Assembly: GCA_017439665.1 (NCBI GenBank)
Contig: JAFSIS010000030.1
Span: forward strand, 19,801-83,800
Direction: 5' to 3'
DNA: 64,000 bases
Source of the DNA: Lachnospiraceae bacterium
Lineage (GTDB): Bacteria > Bacillota > Clostridia > Lachnospirales > Lachnospiraceae
A program made the translations under genes and the position numbers. The notes under the pieces are model-generated. The model was not told where the DNA came from. It searched no databases and worked only from the letters and a program-made list of their open reading frames with translations. Of the stretch, positions 35,776 through 44,212 are shown in pieces (position 1 is the stretch's first letter; every line of letters starts with the position of its first letter).

Positions 35776-36855
35776 TTAATATTCACCAGCCTCAATCATT
35801 ACGTCTAACAATACGTAATCAGAAACTGCGGGATCACCTTCTACAGCACCTGCATCAATAAATGCCTGCTTCTGCAGTTCATAATAGCCTTCTACAGTTC
35901 CGTCTGCTGCACCCTGGGATACCTCTTTACCGGTCAGCCACTGTGCATCACCACGCTGTTCGTAAACGCTTGCTTCATCCAACGCTACCTGCTTAGCTAC
36001 TAAAGCTGCCGTTTCCTGCTGATGCTCGGTTGCTGCATAATCCATAGCCTTGAACAATGCTCTGGTGTAACGAACGAGAACGTCTCTGTTCTCTTCTGCA
36101 TATTTAGGCATTACGATCCAGCTTGCCAGAGATACGGTTTCATCAGCAAAGGTCATATTGTCAGCCAGCTCAGTCGCACCTTCGGTCTCTTCCAGAATCT
36201 TTAAGCTGTTGGGAGACCAGGTTGCTGCTGCATCAACACCACCGGAGATCATAGCAGATACGATACCGGTCGCATCCATGTCTACTGCTACGATATCATC
36301 CAGAGTCATTCCTTCTTTAGCCAGGGCCTTTACCAGAATGTCTTCACTGGAGGTTCCGGAAGAATAAGCCACCTGTTTGCCGGCCAGATCCTTGATGCTG
36401 GTAATGCCGGGGCCACCGATCAGCATATCACCATTGGAAATATGGGATAAAGCAAAAATAGTTGCCTGTCCGTTGATACAGAGCTTATGTGCGCCCTGTC
36501 CGATGTATCCGATATCGATGCTTCCGGATTCCATAGCTGCGATAATGGTAGGTCCATCCTGGAACTCAGTCAGGTTAACGGTAATGCCTTCTTCCTCAAG
36601 ATATCCCTGTGCGATGGCATTTTCAATTGCCCAGAGGCTACCATAGTTGGGCATATAAGCCACATTTAAGGTTACCGGTTCTACTGCTGCTTCTTCTTCA
36701 GCGGGAGTAGATTCCTCTACTGCTGCTTCTGTTTCGGCTGCAGGTGTACTTTCAGCAGGTGCTGCTGTCTGCTCGGAGCTTCCCCCGCCACAGCCTACCA
36801 GCATGCTGGCTGCCATTGCTGCAACCAGAAATAAACTGATTACTTTCTTTTTCAT
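35776..36855 (-). CDS. ABC transporter substrate-binding lipoprotein (SsuA/TauA/THI5 type)
   Basis: 359 residues. Lipoprotein signal (MKKKVISLFLVAAMAASMLVGC) with the lipobox Cys, an acidic Ala/Glu/Thr-rich linker, then a periplasmic-binding fold with VAYMPNYGSLWAIENAIAQG and an ESGSIDIGYIG motif. Ligand is probably a sulfonate, nitrate-like anion or a pyrimidine precursor. Third gene of the importer operon; GGAGG site. Confidence 0.85.
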   Translation of the reverse strand: MKKKVISLFLVAAMAASMLVGCGGGSSEQTAAPAESTPAAETEAAVEESTPAEEEAAVEPVTLNVAYMPNYGSLWAIENAIAQGYLEEEGITVNLTEFQDGPTIIAAMESGSIDIGYIGQGAHKLCINGQATIFALSHISNGDMLIGGPGITSIKDLAGKQVAYSSGTSSEDILVKALAKEGMTLDDIVAVDMDATGIVSAMISGGVDAAATWSPNSLKILEETEGATELADNMTFADETVSLASWIVMPKYAEENRDVLVRYTRALFKAMDYAATEHQQETAALVAKQVALDEASVYEQRGDAQWLTGKEVSQGAADGTVEGYYELQKQAFIDAGAVEGDPAVSDYVLLDVMIEAGEY

Positions 36856-36921
36856 TTTTTTCCTCCTTTAACAGTTAGATTATGTATACCCCATAAGCCC
36901 TTACGGGACAGGTATCGTAAA

Positions 36922-37713
36922 TTACTTTCTGACCTCCAGATATTCCTGATATACCTGGCTCCAGATATGGTTCTTCAGTTCCAGGAATTCCGGAGACATT
37001 TTAGTTTCCTGTGTCCTGGGATAAGGGATGTTAATGTCTACAATTTCCTTGATCCGCCCCGGCCTGGCACTCATAATGATCACCTTCTGGGCTAAAATAA
37101 TGGCCTCATCCACATCGTGGGTAATAAAGAAGCAGGTCTTTCTCTCCTTTTCCCAGGTTTCCAGAAGCTCTGACTGCAGCTGGGTTCTGGTCTGTGCATC
37201 CAGCGCACCAAAGGGTTCATCCATTAAAAGTACTGAAGGATTCACTGCATAGGCACGGGCAATAGCAACTCTTTGTTTCATTCCTCCGGACAGTTCCTTG
37301 GGATAATGATTTATGAAGTCTTCTAATTGTACCATTTTTATGTATTTCATGGCAATATCTTCTGCTTCCTGCCCTTTGATTCCTTTCAGATTCAGGCCGA
37401 ACATAACGTTCTTTTTCACCGTCATCCAGGGGAACAATGCATATTGCTGGAAAACCACACCTCTTTCGGTTCCTGTTCCAACAACCTCCTTACCATCGCA
37501 ATATACCTTACCGGAGCTGGGTTCCAAAAGACCGGCAATAATATTGAGGAGGGTGGATTTACCACAGCCGGAGGGCCCTACCACACAGATGAATTCATTT
37601 TCCATGATATCCAGGCTTACTCCGTTTAAGGCCACCATTTCACCATTTCTGGTATTAAAGATCCTTTTTACATTGTCGATCCTGACCTTTACGCTTCTCT
37701 CTTCTCCTGCCAT
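36922..37713 (-). CDS. ABC transporter ATP-binding protein (SsuB/TauB type)
   Basis: 263 residues. Walker A GPSGCGKST, Q-loop QQYALFPW, signature LSGGMKQR, Walker B LLMDEPFGALD, H-loop THDVDEA. Overlaps the permease gene by 25 bases. Confidence 0.93.
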   Translation of the reverse strand: MAGEERSVKVRIDNVKRIFNTRNGEMVALNGVSLDIMENEFICVVGPSGCGKSTLLNIIAGLLEPSSGKVYCDGKEVVGTGTERGVVFQQYALFPWMTVKKNVMFGLNLKGIKGQEAEDIAMKYIKMVQLEDFINHYPKELSGGMKQRVAIARAYAVNPSVLLMDEPFGALDAQTRTQLQSELLETWEKERKTCFFITHDVDEAIILAQKVIIMSARPGRIKEIVDINIPYPRTQETKMSPEFLELKNHIWSQVYQEYLEVRK

Positions 37714-38462
37714 CCGGTAAACCTCCTTTCCAGGAATTTTACAAATTTTTCAACCAGCATACCGATGATGCCGATGATGATGATGTATAAAAGCATGGGC
37801 TCTGATTCAAAACTGTTATTTAAAGATCTGATCCTCATTCCCAAACCTGCAACCGCTCCCGTCGATTCTGCAGCGATCAGGGTGGTCAATGCTGTGGAGC
37901 TGCCCAGCCGGATCGCCGTAATGATAAAGGGCAGGGTGGCCGGCGCGATAACCTTCAGGAAAATATCCTTATCGGTGGCCCCCAGCACTCTTGCCGCCTT
38001 GATCAGTGTCTCATCCACGTTTAATACACCCTGATAGATGGTGACCGTCATGATCAGGAAGGTGGCTATGGTAATGACGATGATCTGCGGCTTTCTTCCT
38101 ACACCTGCGGAGATTACCACCAGAGGCACGTAAGCCAGAGGGGGAATATTCCGGATAAACTGGATCCAGGGTTCAATGATATTCCTTACCGGTATGTACC
38201 AGGCCATTAAAATTGCCACTGGCAGAGACAGTACGAAGCCTATGGCAAAGCCTGCCGAAACGGAGATCAGGCTGCTTTTGATGTCCTGAAAAAATACTCC
38301 TCTCTCGATCATCGTTGTCATAGACCTGAAGGTCACGATTACATTGGGAAAACTTCTGGCTGTTTTTTCATTCATGGACAACAGGGTCCAGAGCACCATA
38401 GCGGTGAGGAACGATAATAACAGCCATACTTTTTTGGGAATTTTGCTGTTTTTTTTCTTCAT
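37689..38462 (-). CDS. ABC transporter permease (SsuC/TauC type)
   Basis: 257 residues, about six helices, with the EAA-like ARVLGATDKDIFLKVIAPATLP coupling loop. First gene of the importer operon, downstream of a clear promoter and a palindromic operator-like site. Order permease-ATPase-binding protein. Confidence 0.92.
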   Translation of the reverse strand: MKKKNSKIPKKVWLLLSFLTAMVLWTLLSMNEKTARSFPNVIVTFRSMTTMIERGVFFQDIKSSLISVSAGFAIGFVLSLPVAILMAWYIPVRNIIEPWIQFIRNIPPLAYVPLVVISAGVGRKPQIIVITIATFLIMTVTIYQGVLNVDETLIKAARVLGATDKDIFLKVIAPATLPFIITAIRLGSSTALTTLIAAESTGAVAGLGMRIRSLNNSFESEPMLLYIIIIGIIGMLVEKFVKFLERRFTGWQEKREA

Positions 38463-38491
38463 AGCCCTCTTCCTTTCCTATACCTGCTTGC

Positions 38492-38530
38492 AACTATTCA
38501 GAACAGAGAACATCCCAATTCTGAATAGTT
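38492..38530 (-). promoter_or_regulatory. Operator-like palindrome at the importer promoter
   Basis: AACTATTCAGAA (38492-38503) and its exact complement TTCTGAATAGTT (38519-38530), 15 bases apart. It sits just downstream of the minus-strand -10 box, covering the expected start site. Confidence 0.55.
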
Positions 38531-38531
38531 A

Positions 38532-38559
38532 TATATATGATAACAAATCTTCTGACCAA
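38532..38559 (-). promoter_or_regulatory. Promoter of the ABC importer operon
   Basis: Minus strand: TTGGTC (38554-38559), 16-base spacer, TATATA (38532-38537). Confidence 0.6.
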
Positions 38560-38603
38560 GATAAGGTGGATTTTTTTTCACCCTTTTTCTTCTCATCTAT
38601 GAG

Positions 38604-38632
38604 TAGAAAAAAAAAGCTGTTTCCTCTATACT
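38604..38632 (+). promoter_or_regulatory. Weak promoter of the aldose-1-epimerase gene
   Basis: TAGAAA, 17-base spacer, TATACT (38627-38632), divergent from the importer promoter. AAAGGAGG precedes the ATG at 38681. Confidence 0.4.
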
Positions 38633-38680
38633 GAGTTTATTCGGGAGGCCCTGGCCCCCCCTTGTCAAAGGAGGTCTATT

Positions 38681-39562
38681 ATGCGTGTCACCATTACCAG
38701 TCATGGCTATGAAGCAGTCATTGAATCCCTGGGAGCAGAATTAAAGTCCCTGAAGAGTCCTGATGGAAAAGAATATATCTGGAACGCAGATCCCAAACAC
38801 TGGATGCGTTCCTCCCCTCTGCTCTTTCCCACCATTGGAAACGTGAGAAATAATAAAACCATTATTGCGGGAAAAGAATACTCCATGCCCAAGCATGGTT
38901 TTTGCAAGGAGTCCGAATTTACCCTGCTTGAACAGACTGAAAACAGGGCTGCCTTTTCTCTTACCGACAGCCCCCTCACCCATGAAAGCTATCCCTTTTC
39001 TTTCGAGCTTCGCCTTACCTATGAATTGGAAGAAAGTAAGCTTAAGATGACCTATCTGGTCATTAACCGGGATACCGATTCCATGATCTACCATATCGGG
39101 GCACACCCCGGCTTCAACTGCCCTCTGGAAGAAGGGGAGGCTTTTTCTGATTACGTCATTGAATTTGCTCAGGATGAGCGTTTGGAATCCTACGTCTATG
39201 ATCTGGAAAATATGTGTTTTTTTGCTGATAAAAGAATGGTCCATGGTGCCACCGGAAAAATGCTGAAGCTTTCCGGAGAACTCTTTGACCAGGATGCCCT
39301 CTATTTCTACCATACCAATTCCCGTAGTGTGGCCTTAAAAAATCCGGTCTCCGGAAAGGGAATACGCATGGACTATCCTGATTTTGTTTCCATTGCTTTC
39401 TGGACACCCATGGGTGGGAACGCTCCTTTCCTCTGTCTGGAACCCTGGAATGGTTCCGGTATTTTTGAGGATGAAGACGACCATTTCGCCAATAAACGGG
39501 ATATCCAGACCCTTGCTGCCGGCAAACAAAAGGAATATAGGCTCAGTATCTCTATTTTATAA
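38681..39562 (+). CDS. Aldose 1-epimerase-family protein (LacX-like)
   Basis: 293 residues. Catalytic His in IYHIGAHPGFNCPL and the Glu in CLEPWNG are visible, with the RSSPLLFPTIG substrate loop. Interconverts sugar anomers. Divergent from the ABC importer. Confidence 0.88.
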   Translation: MRVTITSHGYEAVIESLGAELKSLKSPDGKEYIWNADPKHWMRSSPLLFPTIGNVRNNKTIIAGKEYSMPKHGFCKESEFTLLEQTENRAAFSLTDSPLTHESYPFSFELRLTYELEESKLKMTYLVINRDTDSMIYHIGAHPGFNCPLEEGEAFSDYVIEFAQDERLESYVYDLENMCFFADKRMVHGATGKMLKLSGELFDQDALYFYHTNSRSVALKNPVSGKGIRMDYPDFVSIAFWTPMGGNAPFLCLEPWNGSGIFEDEDDHFANKRDIQTLAAGKQKEYRLSISIL

Positions 39563-39564
39563 AA

Positions 39565-39700
39565 TTTCTATTGGATGGATTTTCGAGCCAGTCCTGAATC
39601 ATTACAAATGAGAAATAAAGAGGGGCTGCTGCAAAAGTCTTAAATGAGCTTACTGTTTATCCACCTGTACGCATTTGTGAAGACCTTGCAGACATAAGAA
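39565..39700. repeat. Intergenic repeat element, copy 2
   Basis: TTTCTATTGGATGGATTTTCGAGCC at 39567-39591 is the reverse complement of pieces at 5710-5760, lacking an internal block of about 20 bases. GGGGCTGCTGCAAAAG and GAGCTTACTGTTTATCC (about 39622-39663) match 5582-5620 in direct orientation. Confidence 0.5.
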
Positions 39701-39722
39701 CGAACTTTCTCCTGTTTGTACA

Positions 39723-39757
39723 AAAGCCTGATAGAAGAAAATCTTCTACCAGGCTTT
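39723..39757. terminator. Bidirectional terminator
   Basis: AAAGCCTG-A-TAGAAG pairs with CTTCTA-C-CAGGCTTT across a 5-base loop, between two convergent genes. Confidence 0.8.
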
Positions 39758-39782
39758 CATCCAGGTATTTACTTATTTAGAA

Positions 39783-40313
39783 CTACTCTGTTACAGTTTT
39801 TCGCTTGCCGGAGAAGACCAGAGCCAGCGCTCCTGCCACGGATTCCCAGGTTCCCACTACCTTATCAGAAAAGTTTACTACCCAGGACTCAGCATATTTG
39901 GGAGCAGTAGCCGCAAAGGGCCACATATGCGAAGCAATGACATTCTTCTCTTTATCACTCAGATCGTGAACAAGATCAGCTGCCACTTCTACAGAATCCT
40001 TGGGGTGCTGCAAAAGACAACAGCCCTTAATTCCCTTGAATTTTCCTTCAAAGCGGCCTAAAATGCCAAAGTCATGCATCAAGGATGCTCTCACCAAAAC
40101 GTTTCTGTCCAGTTCTACTCCTATTCTTGCCAGAAAATCTGCCAGTCTGACCGACATTAAAGCCACACGGAAGCTATGCTTGGATACGCTCGTTCCCAAA
40201 TGATGCATCTGTTCAAGTCCCTGTGCATATTCCCTGGTACGCATAATGTCCTTCCCCAGGTCAAAAACCATCAGCCTGTGCGGATTTCTGTCAACCACCA
40301 CTTCATTCTCCAT
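39783..40313 (-). CDS. HD-domain phosphohydrolase
   Basis: 176 residues from ATG 40311-40313 (MENEVVVDRNPH; GGGAG 9 bases upstream). HD-type metal residues: KHSFRVALMS, LMHDFG, LLQHPKDS, ASHMWPF and a late NFSDKV. A small member of the HD family found in Firmicutes; substrate unknown. Separate from neighbours by terminators. Confidence 0.75.
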   Translation of the reverse strand: MENEVVVDRNPHRLMVFDLGKDIMRTREYAQGLEQMHHLGTSVSKHSFRVALMSVRLADFLARIGVELDRNVLVRASLMHDFGILGRFEGKFKGIKGCCLLQHPKDSVEVAADLVHDLSDKEKNVIASHMWPFAATAPKYAESWVVNFSDKVVGTWESVAGALALVFSGKRKTVTE

Positions 40314-40486
40314 TGGACTCATCTCCCTTCTTTTCCTTCTGCAAAGCCCAAAGGCTCTGAATGTTTATCACGCTCTACATGGTTTGTCTTCTGTATTTTA
40401 TTTTTTATTCTATATATATTTTACTACAATTCATCTCAAAGAAAAACAAAATTTTCGATTTTATTATTTTTTTATACTTCTTAACA

Positions 40487-40513
40487 ATACCGTCCCTTGA
40501 CAAGGGACGGTAT
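40487..40513. terminator. Perfect 12-bp hairpin upstream of the HD gene
   Basis: ATACCGTCCCTT/AAGGGACGGTAT with a 3-base loop, with T-rich DNA to the left on the plus strand. Strong hairpin; probably ends or separates transcripts on this AT-rich stretch. Confidence 0.5.
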
Positions 40514-40528
40514 CCTCTCTATATAGAA

Positions 40529-40555
40529 AAAAACCTTGAATAAATCAAGGTTTTT
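40529..40555 (-). terminator. Terminator of tRNA-Leu(CAG)
   Basis: AAAAACCTTGA/TCAAGGTTTTT, 5-base loop, just after the tRNA on the minus strand. Confidence 0.8.
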
Positions 40556-40568
40556 CACTAAAGCTTAG

Positions 40569-40651
40569 TGCAGGAAAAGAGACTTGAACTCTCATGGTAT
40601 TGCTACCACACGGACCTGAACCGTGCGCGTCTGCCATTCCGCCATTCCTGC
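40569..40651 (-). tRNA. tRNA-Leu (anticodon CAG)
   Basis: 83 nt, class II with a long variable arm. Acceptor GCAGGAA/TTCCTGC, anticodon loop TTCAGGT giving CAG, T-loop GTTCAAGTC, discriminator A. CCA is not encoded. Confidence 0.95.
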
Positions 40652-40756
40652 CAACGAAATTATTCTATCTTCTTTTCCCACAAATGTCAATATGAATTTT
40701 AATTAATTTTCAAAAAATTTGAAAAACTCTTTTCCAGGCCTTATTTTCCTCCTGTT

Positions 40757-41491
40757 TCATACGATTCCATTCAATAAATCGCCGGTAGAAAGATTGCTGT
40801 ATGTACCATTGGCCGTATATAAGGTGGACTTATTACTCTCACTATAGGCCGTATTCCCAATGGCAGTTGCCTTACTGGAAATCAGATAGGACAGGGAACT
40901 GTTTCCGTTAAATAAGGACTTAACCTTGTCCACATCTGCGTTCATAAATGTATCCTTGTCGATACTCAGCTGATTATCCTTACCAATGGTGATTCCGATT
41001 TCGTTCAGGGAATCTTCATAGCCCTTTACCATATAAGCCATGCTGTCTGCATATTTTGTCACTGAACTGGAAGAAGAAGCCTGCCCCTTCTCCATCAGCG
41101 TATTATAATCCTCTGTAAGTGCAGAAACGGCTTCGTAAACCTTATCCATATCTTCATTCTTGAATACGGATTTACTGCCCTTTTCCATAAGAGCTGCTGC
41201 TGAATCCCTTACTTCATTGGAGTAGGTCTGAATATCATTTAACTCCTTCTTCACTGTGGCATCAACACTGGTCTTGCTCAGAGAAGATACGGTAGTCGCG
41301 GAACTTGTGCTGTCACTTGTACTGTTCTGTTTGTAGTACGCCTTCAGGAGCTTTCCGTAGCTTCCGTTCTTGATCGAGGCATAATCTGCAAAGTTGATTC
41401 CATAAAGAGAATTTGAGCTTTTTGAACTGGAGCTATTCAGACTGGAAAATAAAATACTGTAGTCCTGTTTAGCACTAATTTGAATACCCAT
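40757..41491 (-). CDS. Uncharacterised Ser-rich protein with FliD-like C-terminus
   Basis: 244 residues, no signal peptide or membrane helix. Serine-rich N-terminus (LNSSSSKSSNSL), helical middle, and a C-terminal segment DNQLSIDKDTFMNADVDKV then LF resembling the end of flagellar cap protein FliD. No flagellar genes are in the window. Function unknown. Confidence 0.6.
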   Translation of the reverse strand: MGIQISAKQDYSILFSSLNSSSSKSSNSLYGINFADYASIKNGSYGKLLKAYYKQNSTSDSTSSATTVSSLSKTSVDATVKKELNDIQTYSNEVRDSAAALMEKGSKSVFKNEDMDKVYEAVSALTEDYNTLMEKGQASSSSSVTKYADSMAYMVKGYEDSLNEIGITIGKDNQLSIDKDTFMNADVDKVKSLFNGNSSLSYLISSKATAIGNTAYSESNKSTLYTANGTYSNLSTGDLLNGIV

Positions 41492-41550
41492 AAAATCCCT
41501 TCCTTTCTCTTATATACTGTATATCGGTTGCTTTCTGCGGTTTCTTAAGT

Positions 41551-42270
41551 CTACTGCTTCTGTTTCTTCAATTCTTCTACTTCCTTCTGCAGGGCTGCCA
41601 GCTGGGCCGATGCCTGCTCCAGCTTAGAGTCAATCTCTTCAATATCAGAGGTGTTTTCTACAACTTCATGATTTCCCATGGTGTCTGCAGCTTCCTCTTT
41701 ATTGATCGATTCCGGCTGGGCTACTAGAGTTGTAGTTTCAAAAAAACTGGGATCGATATCCAGACGATAGGTATCATAAGTCACCTCTCCCAGATGCATA
41801 TTGGTATCCTCGTGAGCAGTAACCGGTATTCCTTCCTCATCCTCTTCTTCCTCATCTCCTCTTTTCAGGGTAGCTGCCGTATAGATCAGCAGCCCCAAAA
41901 CCAAAAGGATCACTATACCAAGTCCGAGAATCAGATAGGTTTTCATGGGAATAGCATTTGTGGCCTCCTCTGCACTCCGGGCGGTTTCTTCCAAAGGAGT
42001 AAAAACCAGATAATCCCCATGAATATATCCCTGTTCTCCGTTATAATCAATCATATACCAGTCCGGTCTGACGATTCCCGTAACCTCTACACGATCATCC
42101 TTTTCAAGAACCCCCAGCACCACATACTCCTTAGAGGGGCCGCTTCGCACATTAAGCTTATTGGAAGTGATCACTGCTTCCCCACTCAAAGGCTCTGCCT
42201 GCACTGCATAAACCGGGAAAGAAGAAAAAAGCAAGAGACAAAACAATAGGTAAAATAATGCTCTTCTCAT
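41551..42270 (-). CDS. SH3 domain-containing membrane protein
   Basis: 239 residues from ATG 42268-42270 (MRRALFYLLFCLL), selected over an upstream TTG because GGAAGG is 7 bases before it. Signal peptide; bacterial SH3 domain (KLNVRSGPSKEYVVLGVL, GYIHGDYL); one transmembrane helix near residue 120 (YLILGLGIVILLVLGLLIY); acidic linker; C-terminal coiled coil LEQASAQLAALQKEVEELKK. Probably binds cell wall outside and another protein inside. Confidence 0.75.
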   Translation of the reverse strand: MRRALFYLLFCLLLFSSFPVYAVQAEPLSGEAVITSNKLNVRSGPSKEYVVLGVLEKDDRVEVTGIVRPDWYMIDYNGEQGYIHGDYLVFTPLEETARSAEEATNAIPMKTYLILGLGIVILLVLGLLIYTAATLKRGDEEEEDEEGIPVTAHEDTNMHLGEVTYDTYRLDIDPSFFETTTLVAQPESINKEEAADTMGNHEVVENTSDIEEIDSKLEQASAQLAALQKEVEELKKQKQ

Positions 42271-42448
42271 TTTCAAGCCTTCCTTTCACCTTATTATAGC
42301 ACGCTTTATTCAAAAGGCAAAAAGTTTTCCCCTAAAATAATCTTAAAAATTTATGAAGTTCCTGACAAAAACACTTGACGAATGCATTTGCCAGTGGTAG
42401 AATACAACTTGTGCTGTGAAGCAAAACAATCGTTGTAAACAGTGACAT

Positions 42449-42532
42449 GCGGAAGTGCTGGAATTGGCAGACAGGCAAGACTAAGGATCTTGTGATTGTA
42501 TGATCGTGTGGGTTCAAGTCCCATCTTCCGCA
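42449..42532 (+). tRNA. tRNA-Leu (anticodon AAG), prophage attachment target
   Basis: 84 nt, class II. Acceptor GCGGAAG/CTTCCGC, anticodon loop CTAAGGA giving AAG, GGTTCAAGTCC T-arm, discriminator A, no encoded CCA. Prophage genes begin right after its terminator, so its 3' end is the probable attachment site. Confidence 0.92.
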
Positions 42533-42538
42533 GTAGAT

Positions 42539-42568
42539 AACCTCCGAAAATTCGGGGGTTTTTATTTT
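42539..42568 (+). terminator. Terminator of tRNA-Leu(AAG)
   Basis: AACCTCCGAA/TTCGGGGGTT (one T-G) with a 2-base loop and a T run. Confidence 0.8.
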
Positions 42569-42590
42569 TGTGTCATATTTTGTGTCATAT
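42569..42590. repeat. Short direct repeats near the attachment site
   Basis: TGTGTCATAT occurs at 42569-42578 and 42581-42590 (12-base spacing). Paired short direct repeats next to an att core resemble integrase arm-binding sites. Confidence 0.4.
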
Positions 42591-42656
42591 GAATAGAAAT
42601 AAATTTCTTCTATATTATTATAATAGGGCAGCCATAAAAGCTGCCCCTTCTTAATT

Positions 42657-43727
42657 TTAAAATCCTGTTACTGTCGTTCTCTTCCCATTCTTATCAATAG
42701 CCCAATACTTCACCGCCCGGGAATCCACATGAACACCCCAGCTGTACTGGATCACGCCCTTAATGCCGATACTGGCCGCATACCGGGCTACCTCTACCGG
42801 GGTCTTACCGCGAACAACGATGTCAAAGGCCCGGCCTTTCAGGTGGAAGCTGTTAGAAGCTCCACCCTCCCGCTTATTATGCTCCGGGGTGCGGTAAGCT
42901 GAGTTAAAGGTCACCGGCATACCAAAGTAGCTGCGGATCTTCTGCAGTTTTTCCTTTACAAAGGCATCATGGATCACAATGGTATCCGACTTGTCTTTAC
43001 AGGCAAACTCTTTCACCCGGAAATTGGCCGAAATAGCCTTATTTCCATCTGCCTTAAGGGAATAGACTTTGATCTCGTCCAGAGCAGCCCAGGTCTTGGC
43101 TCCTACGACACCATCTGCTGTCAGTCCGGCATCACCCTGGAATGCAATCACGGCCGCCTTGGTCTTTGTCCCGAAGCTTCCATCAGCTGATCCGGGAGCA
43201 TAGCCGATGCTGGCCAGCTTCTCCTGCAGGGCTTTAACCTCTTCTCCTCTGCTGCCTGTTTTTAACGTGCTTCTCTGGCTTACTGTGGTACTCATACTGC
43301 CTCCTTTTTCTACCGGGGCAAGGAATAGCTCCTGCTCTTCCTTCCTTCGCTTCTCGAGCCCGGGAAGGACTTTGCCATTACTCTTTACATATAACAGCAT
43401 CTTCTCCGCGATCACCGCTCTCTGCCTTGTCCCGTTTGCCGTCAGCTGTTCAATGCTGCCCATGTTGTAGGCAAAACTCACCAGGGCATCGAACTCATTC
43501 TGATTCCAGGTATACCGGCTGTGGTATTTCTCCACCAGTTTTTCAAACTTGGCTACATCTCCTTTAAGGTATGCGTCTGCCTGGGCCTGGGTGATGGTCA
43601 TGCCCAATGTCACCCCGGCTGTATGGCCATAGCCTATGGTAGGCTTTCCGGACGGGCAGAGGTAGGCGGTCAGCCTGCAGCCTTCGTATTTTTTGATCAG
43701 GAATAATCCATTATCGGAAATTTTCAT
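42657..43727 (-). CDS. Phage endolysin: GH24 lysozyme, peptidoglycan-binding and M15-like peptidase domains
   Basis: 356 residues from ATG 43725-43727 (MKISDNGLFLIKKYEG; GGGAGGT upstream). Domain 1 (1-135): T4-type muramidase with catalytic Glu in KKYEG and GYGHTAG. Domain 2 (about 150-220): PG-binding (GSRGEEVKALQEKL). Domain 3 (about 230-340): M15-like carboxypeptidase with SAYRTPEHN and SFHLKGRAFDIVV (zinc His, Asp) and WGVHVD. It cuts both the glycan and the peptide. Confidence 0.9.
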   Translation of the reverse strand: MKISDNGLFLIKKYEGCRLTAYLCPSGKPTIGYGHTAGVTLGMTITQAQADAYLKGDVAKFEKLVEKYHSRYTWNQNEFDALVSFAYNMGSIEQLTANGTRQRAVIAEKMLLYVKSNGKVLPGLEKRRKEEQELFLAPVEKGGSMSTTVSQRSTLKTGSRGEEVKALQEKLASIGYAPGSADGSFGTKTKAAVIAFQGDAGLTADGVVGAKTWAALDEIKVYSLKADGNKAISANFRVKEFACKDKSDTIVIHDAFVKEKLQKIRSYFGMPVTFNSAYRTPEHNKREGGASNSFHLKGRAFDIVVRGKTPVEVARYAASIGIKGVIQYSWGVHVDSRAVKYWAIDKNGKRTTVTGF

Positions 43728-43812
43728 CTTCCATGCACCTCCCTGCTTTGTATATGGCAATGGCAGCGGCCGCACCGATCAGCGCGACCGCCCCTAAGAT
43801 CACCCAGCCCAT
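43711..43812 (-). CDS. 33-residue single-helix phage membrane peptide
   Basis: ATG 43810-43812, stop 43711-43713. Sequence starts MGWVILGAVALIGAAAAI with one helix and a short charged tail; GGTGAG upstream overlaps the holin stop, and its end overlaps the endolysin start by 17 bases. The context suggests an accessory lysis (antiholin/holin) peptide. Confidence 0.5.
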   Translation of the reverse strand: MGWVILGAVALIGAAAAIAIYKAGRCMEDENFR

Positions 43813-43813
43813 A

Positions 43814-44212
43814 TCACTCACCCAGCTGTTCTTTCAGCTTGGCCACTTCCTGATCCTTATTATCCCCATAGACATATTTAGCCAGGCTGTCATTGGCAAC
43901 GATCATCTCTTTTACCTGAATCAAAGATTCCGATACCCAGCCAGAAAAGGTCTCAAAAGAAATTACCCTGGCTACCCAGGTAAAGGCCGGCACTGCACAA
44001 AAGAGATTCCACACTTCCCTGAGTTTTAACTGACCGGTTCCGGACTGCAAAGCCCTTTCTGCTTCCACACAGGCCCAGATCAGCCACTCCTTTACCTTTG
44101 CTATCTGCGTTTCACTGGGCTGTCCCCGGAAGTTATATACCGATGCAATAACAGCTCCCACCAGTGCCGCTGCCGCAATTAATACATACCAGTTTTCCAT
44201 TAACCAATTCAT
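43814..44212 (-). CDS. Phage holin, LL-H type
   Basis: 132 residues. One N-terminal helix (WYVLIAAAALVGAVIASVY), then KVKEWLIWACVEAERALQSGTG and LREVWNLF typical of the LL-H holin family. Overlaps the next upstream gene; followed by the endolysin. Confidence 0.85.
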   Translation of the reverse strand: MNWLMENWYVLIAAAALVGAVIASVYNFRGQPSETQIAKVKEWLIWACVEAERALQSGTGQLKLREVWNLFCAVPAFTWVARVISFETFSGWVSESLIQVKEMIVANDSLAKYVYGDNKDQEVAKLKEQLGE

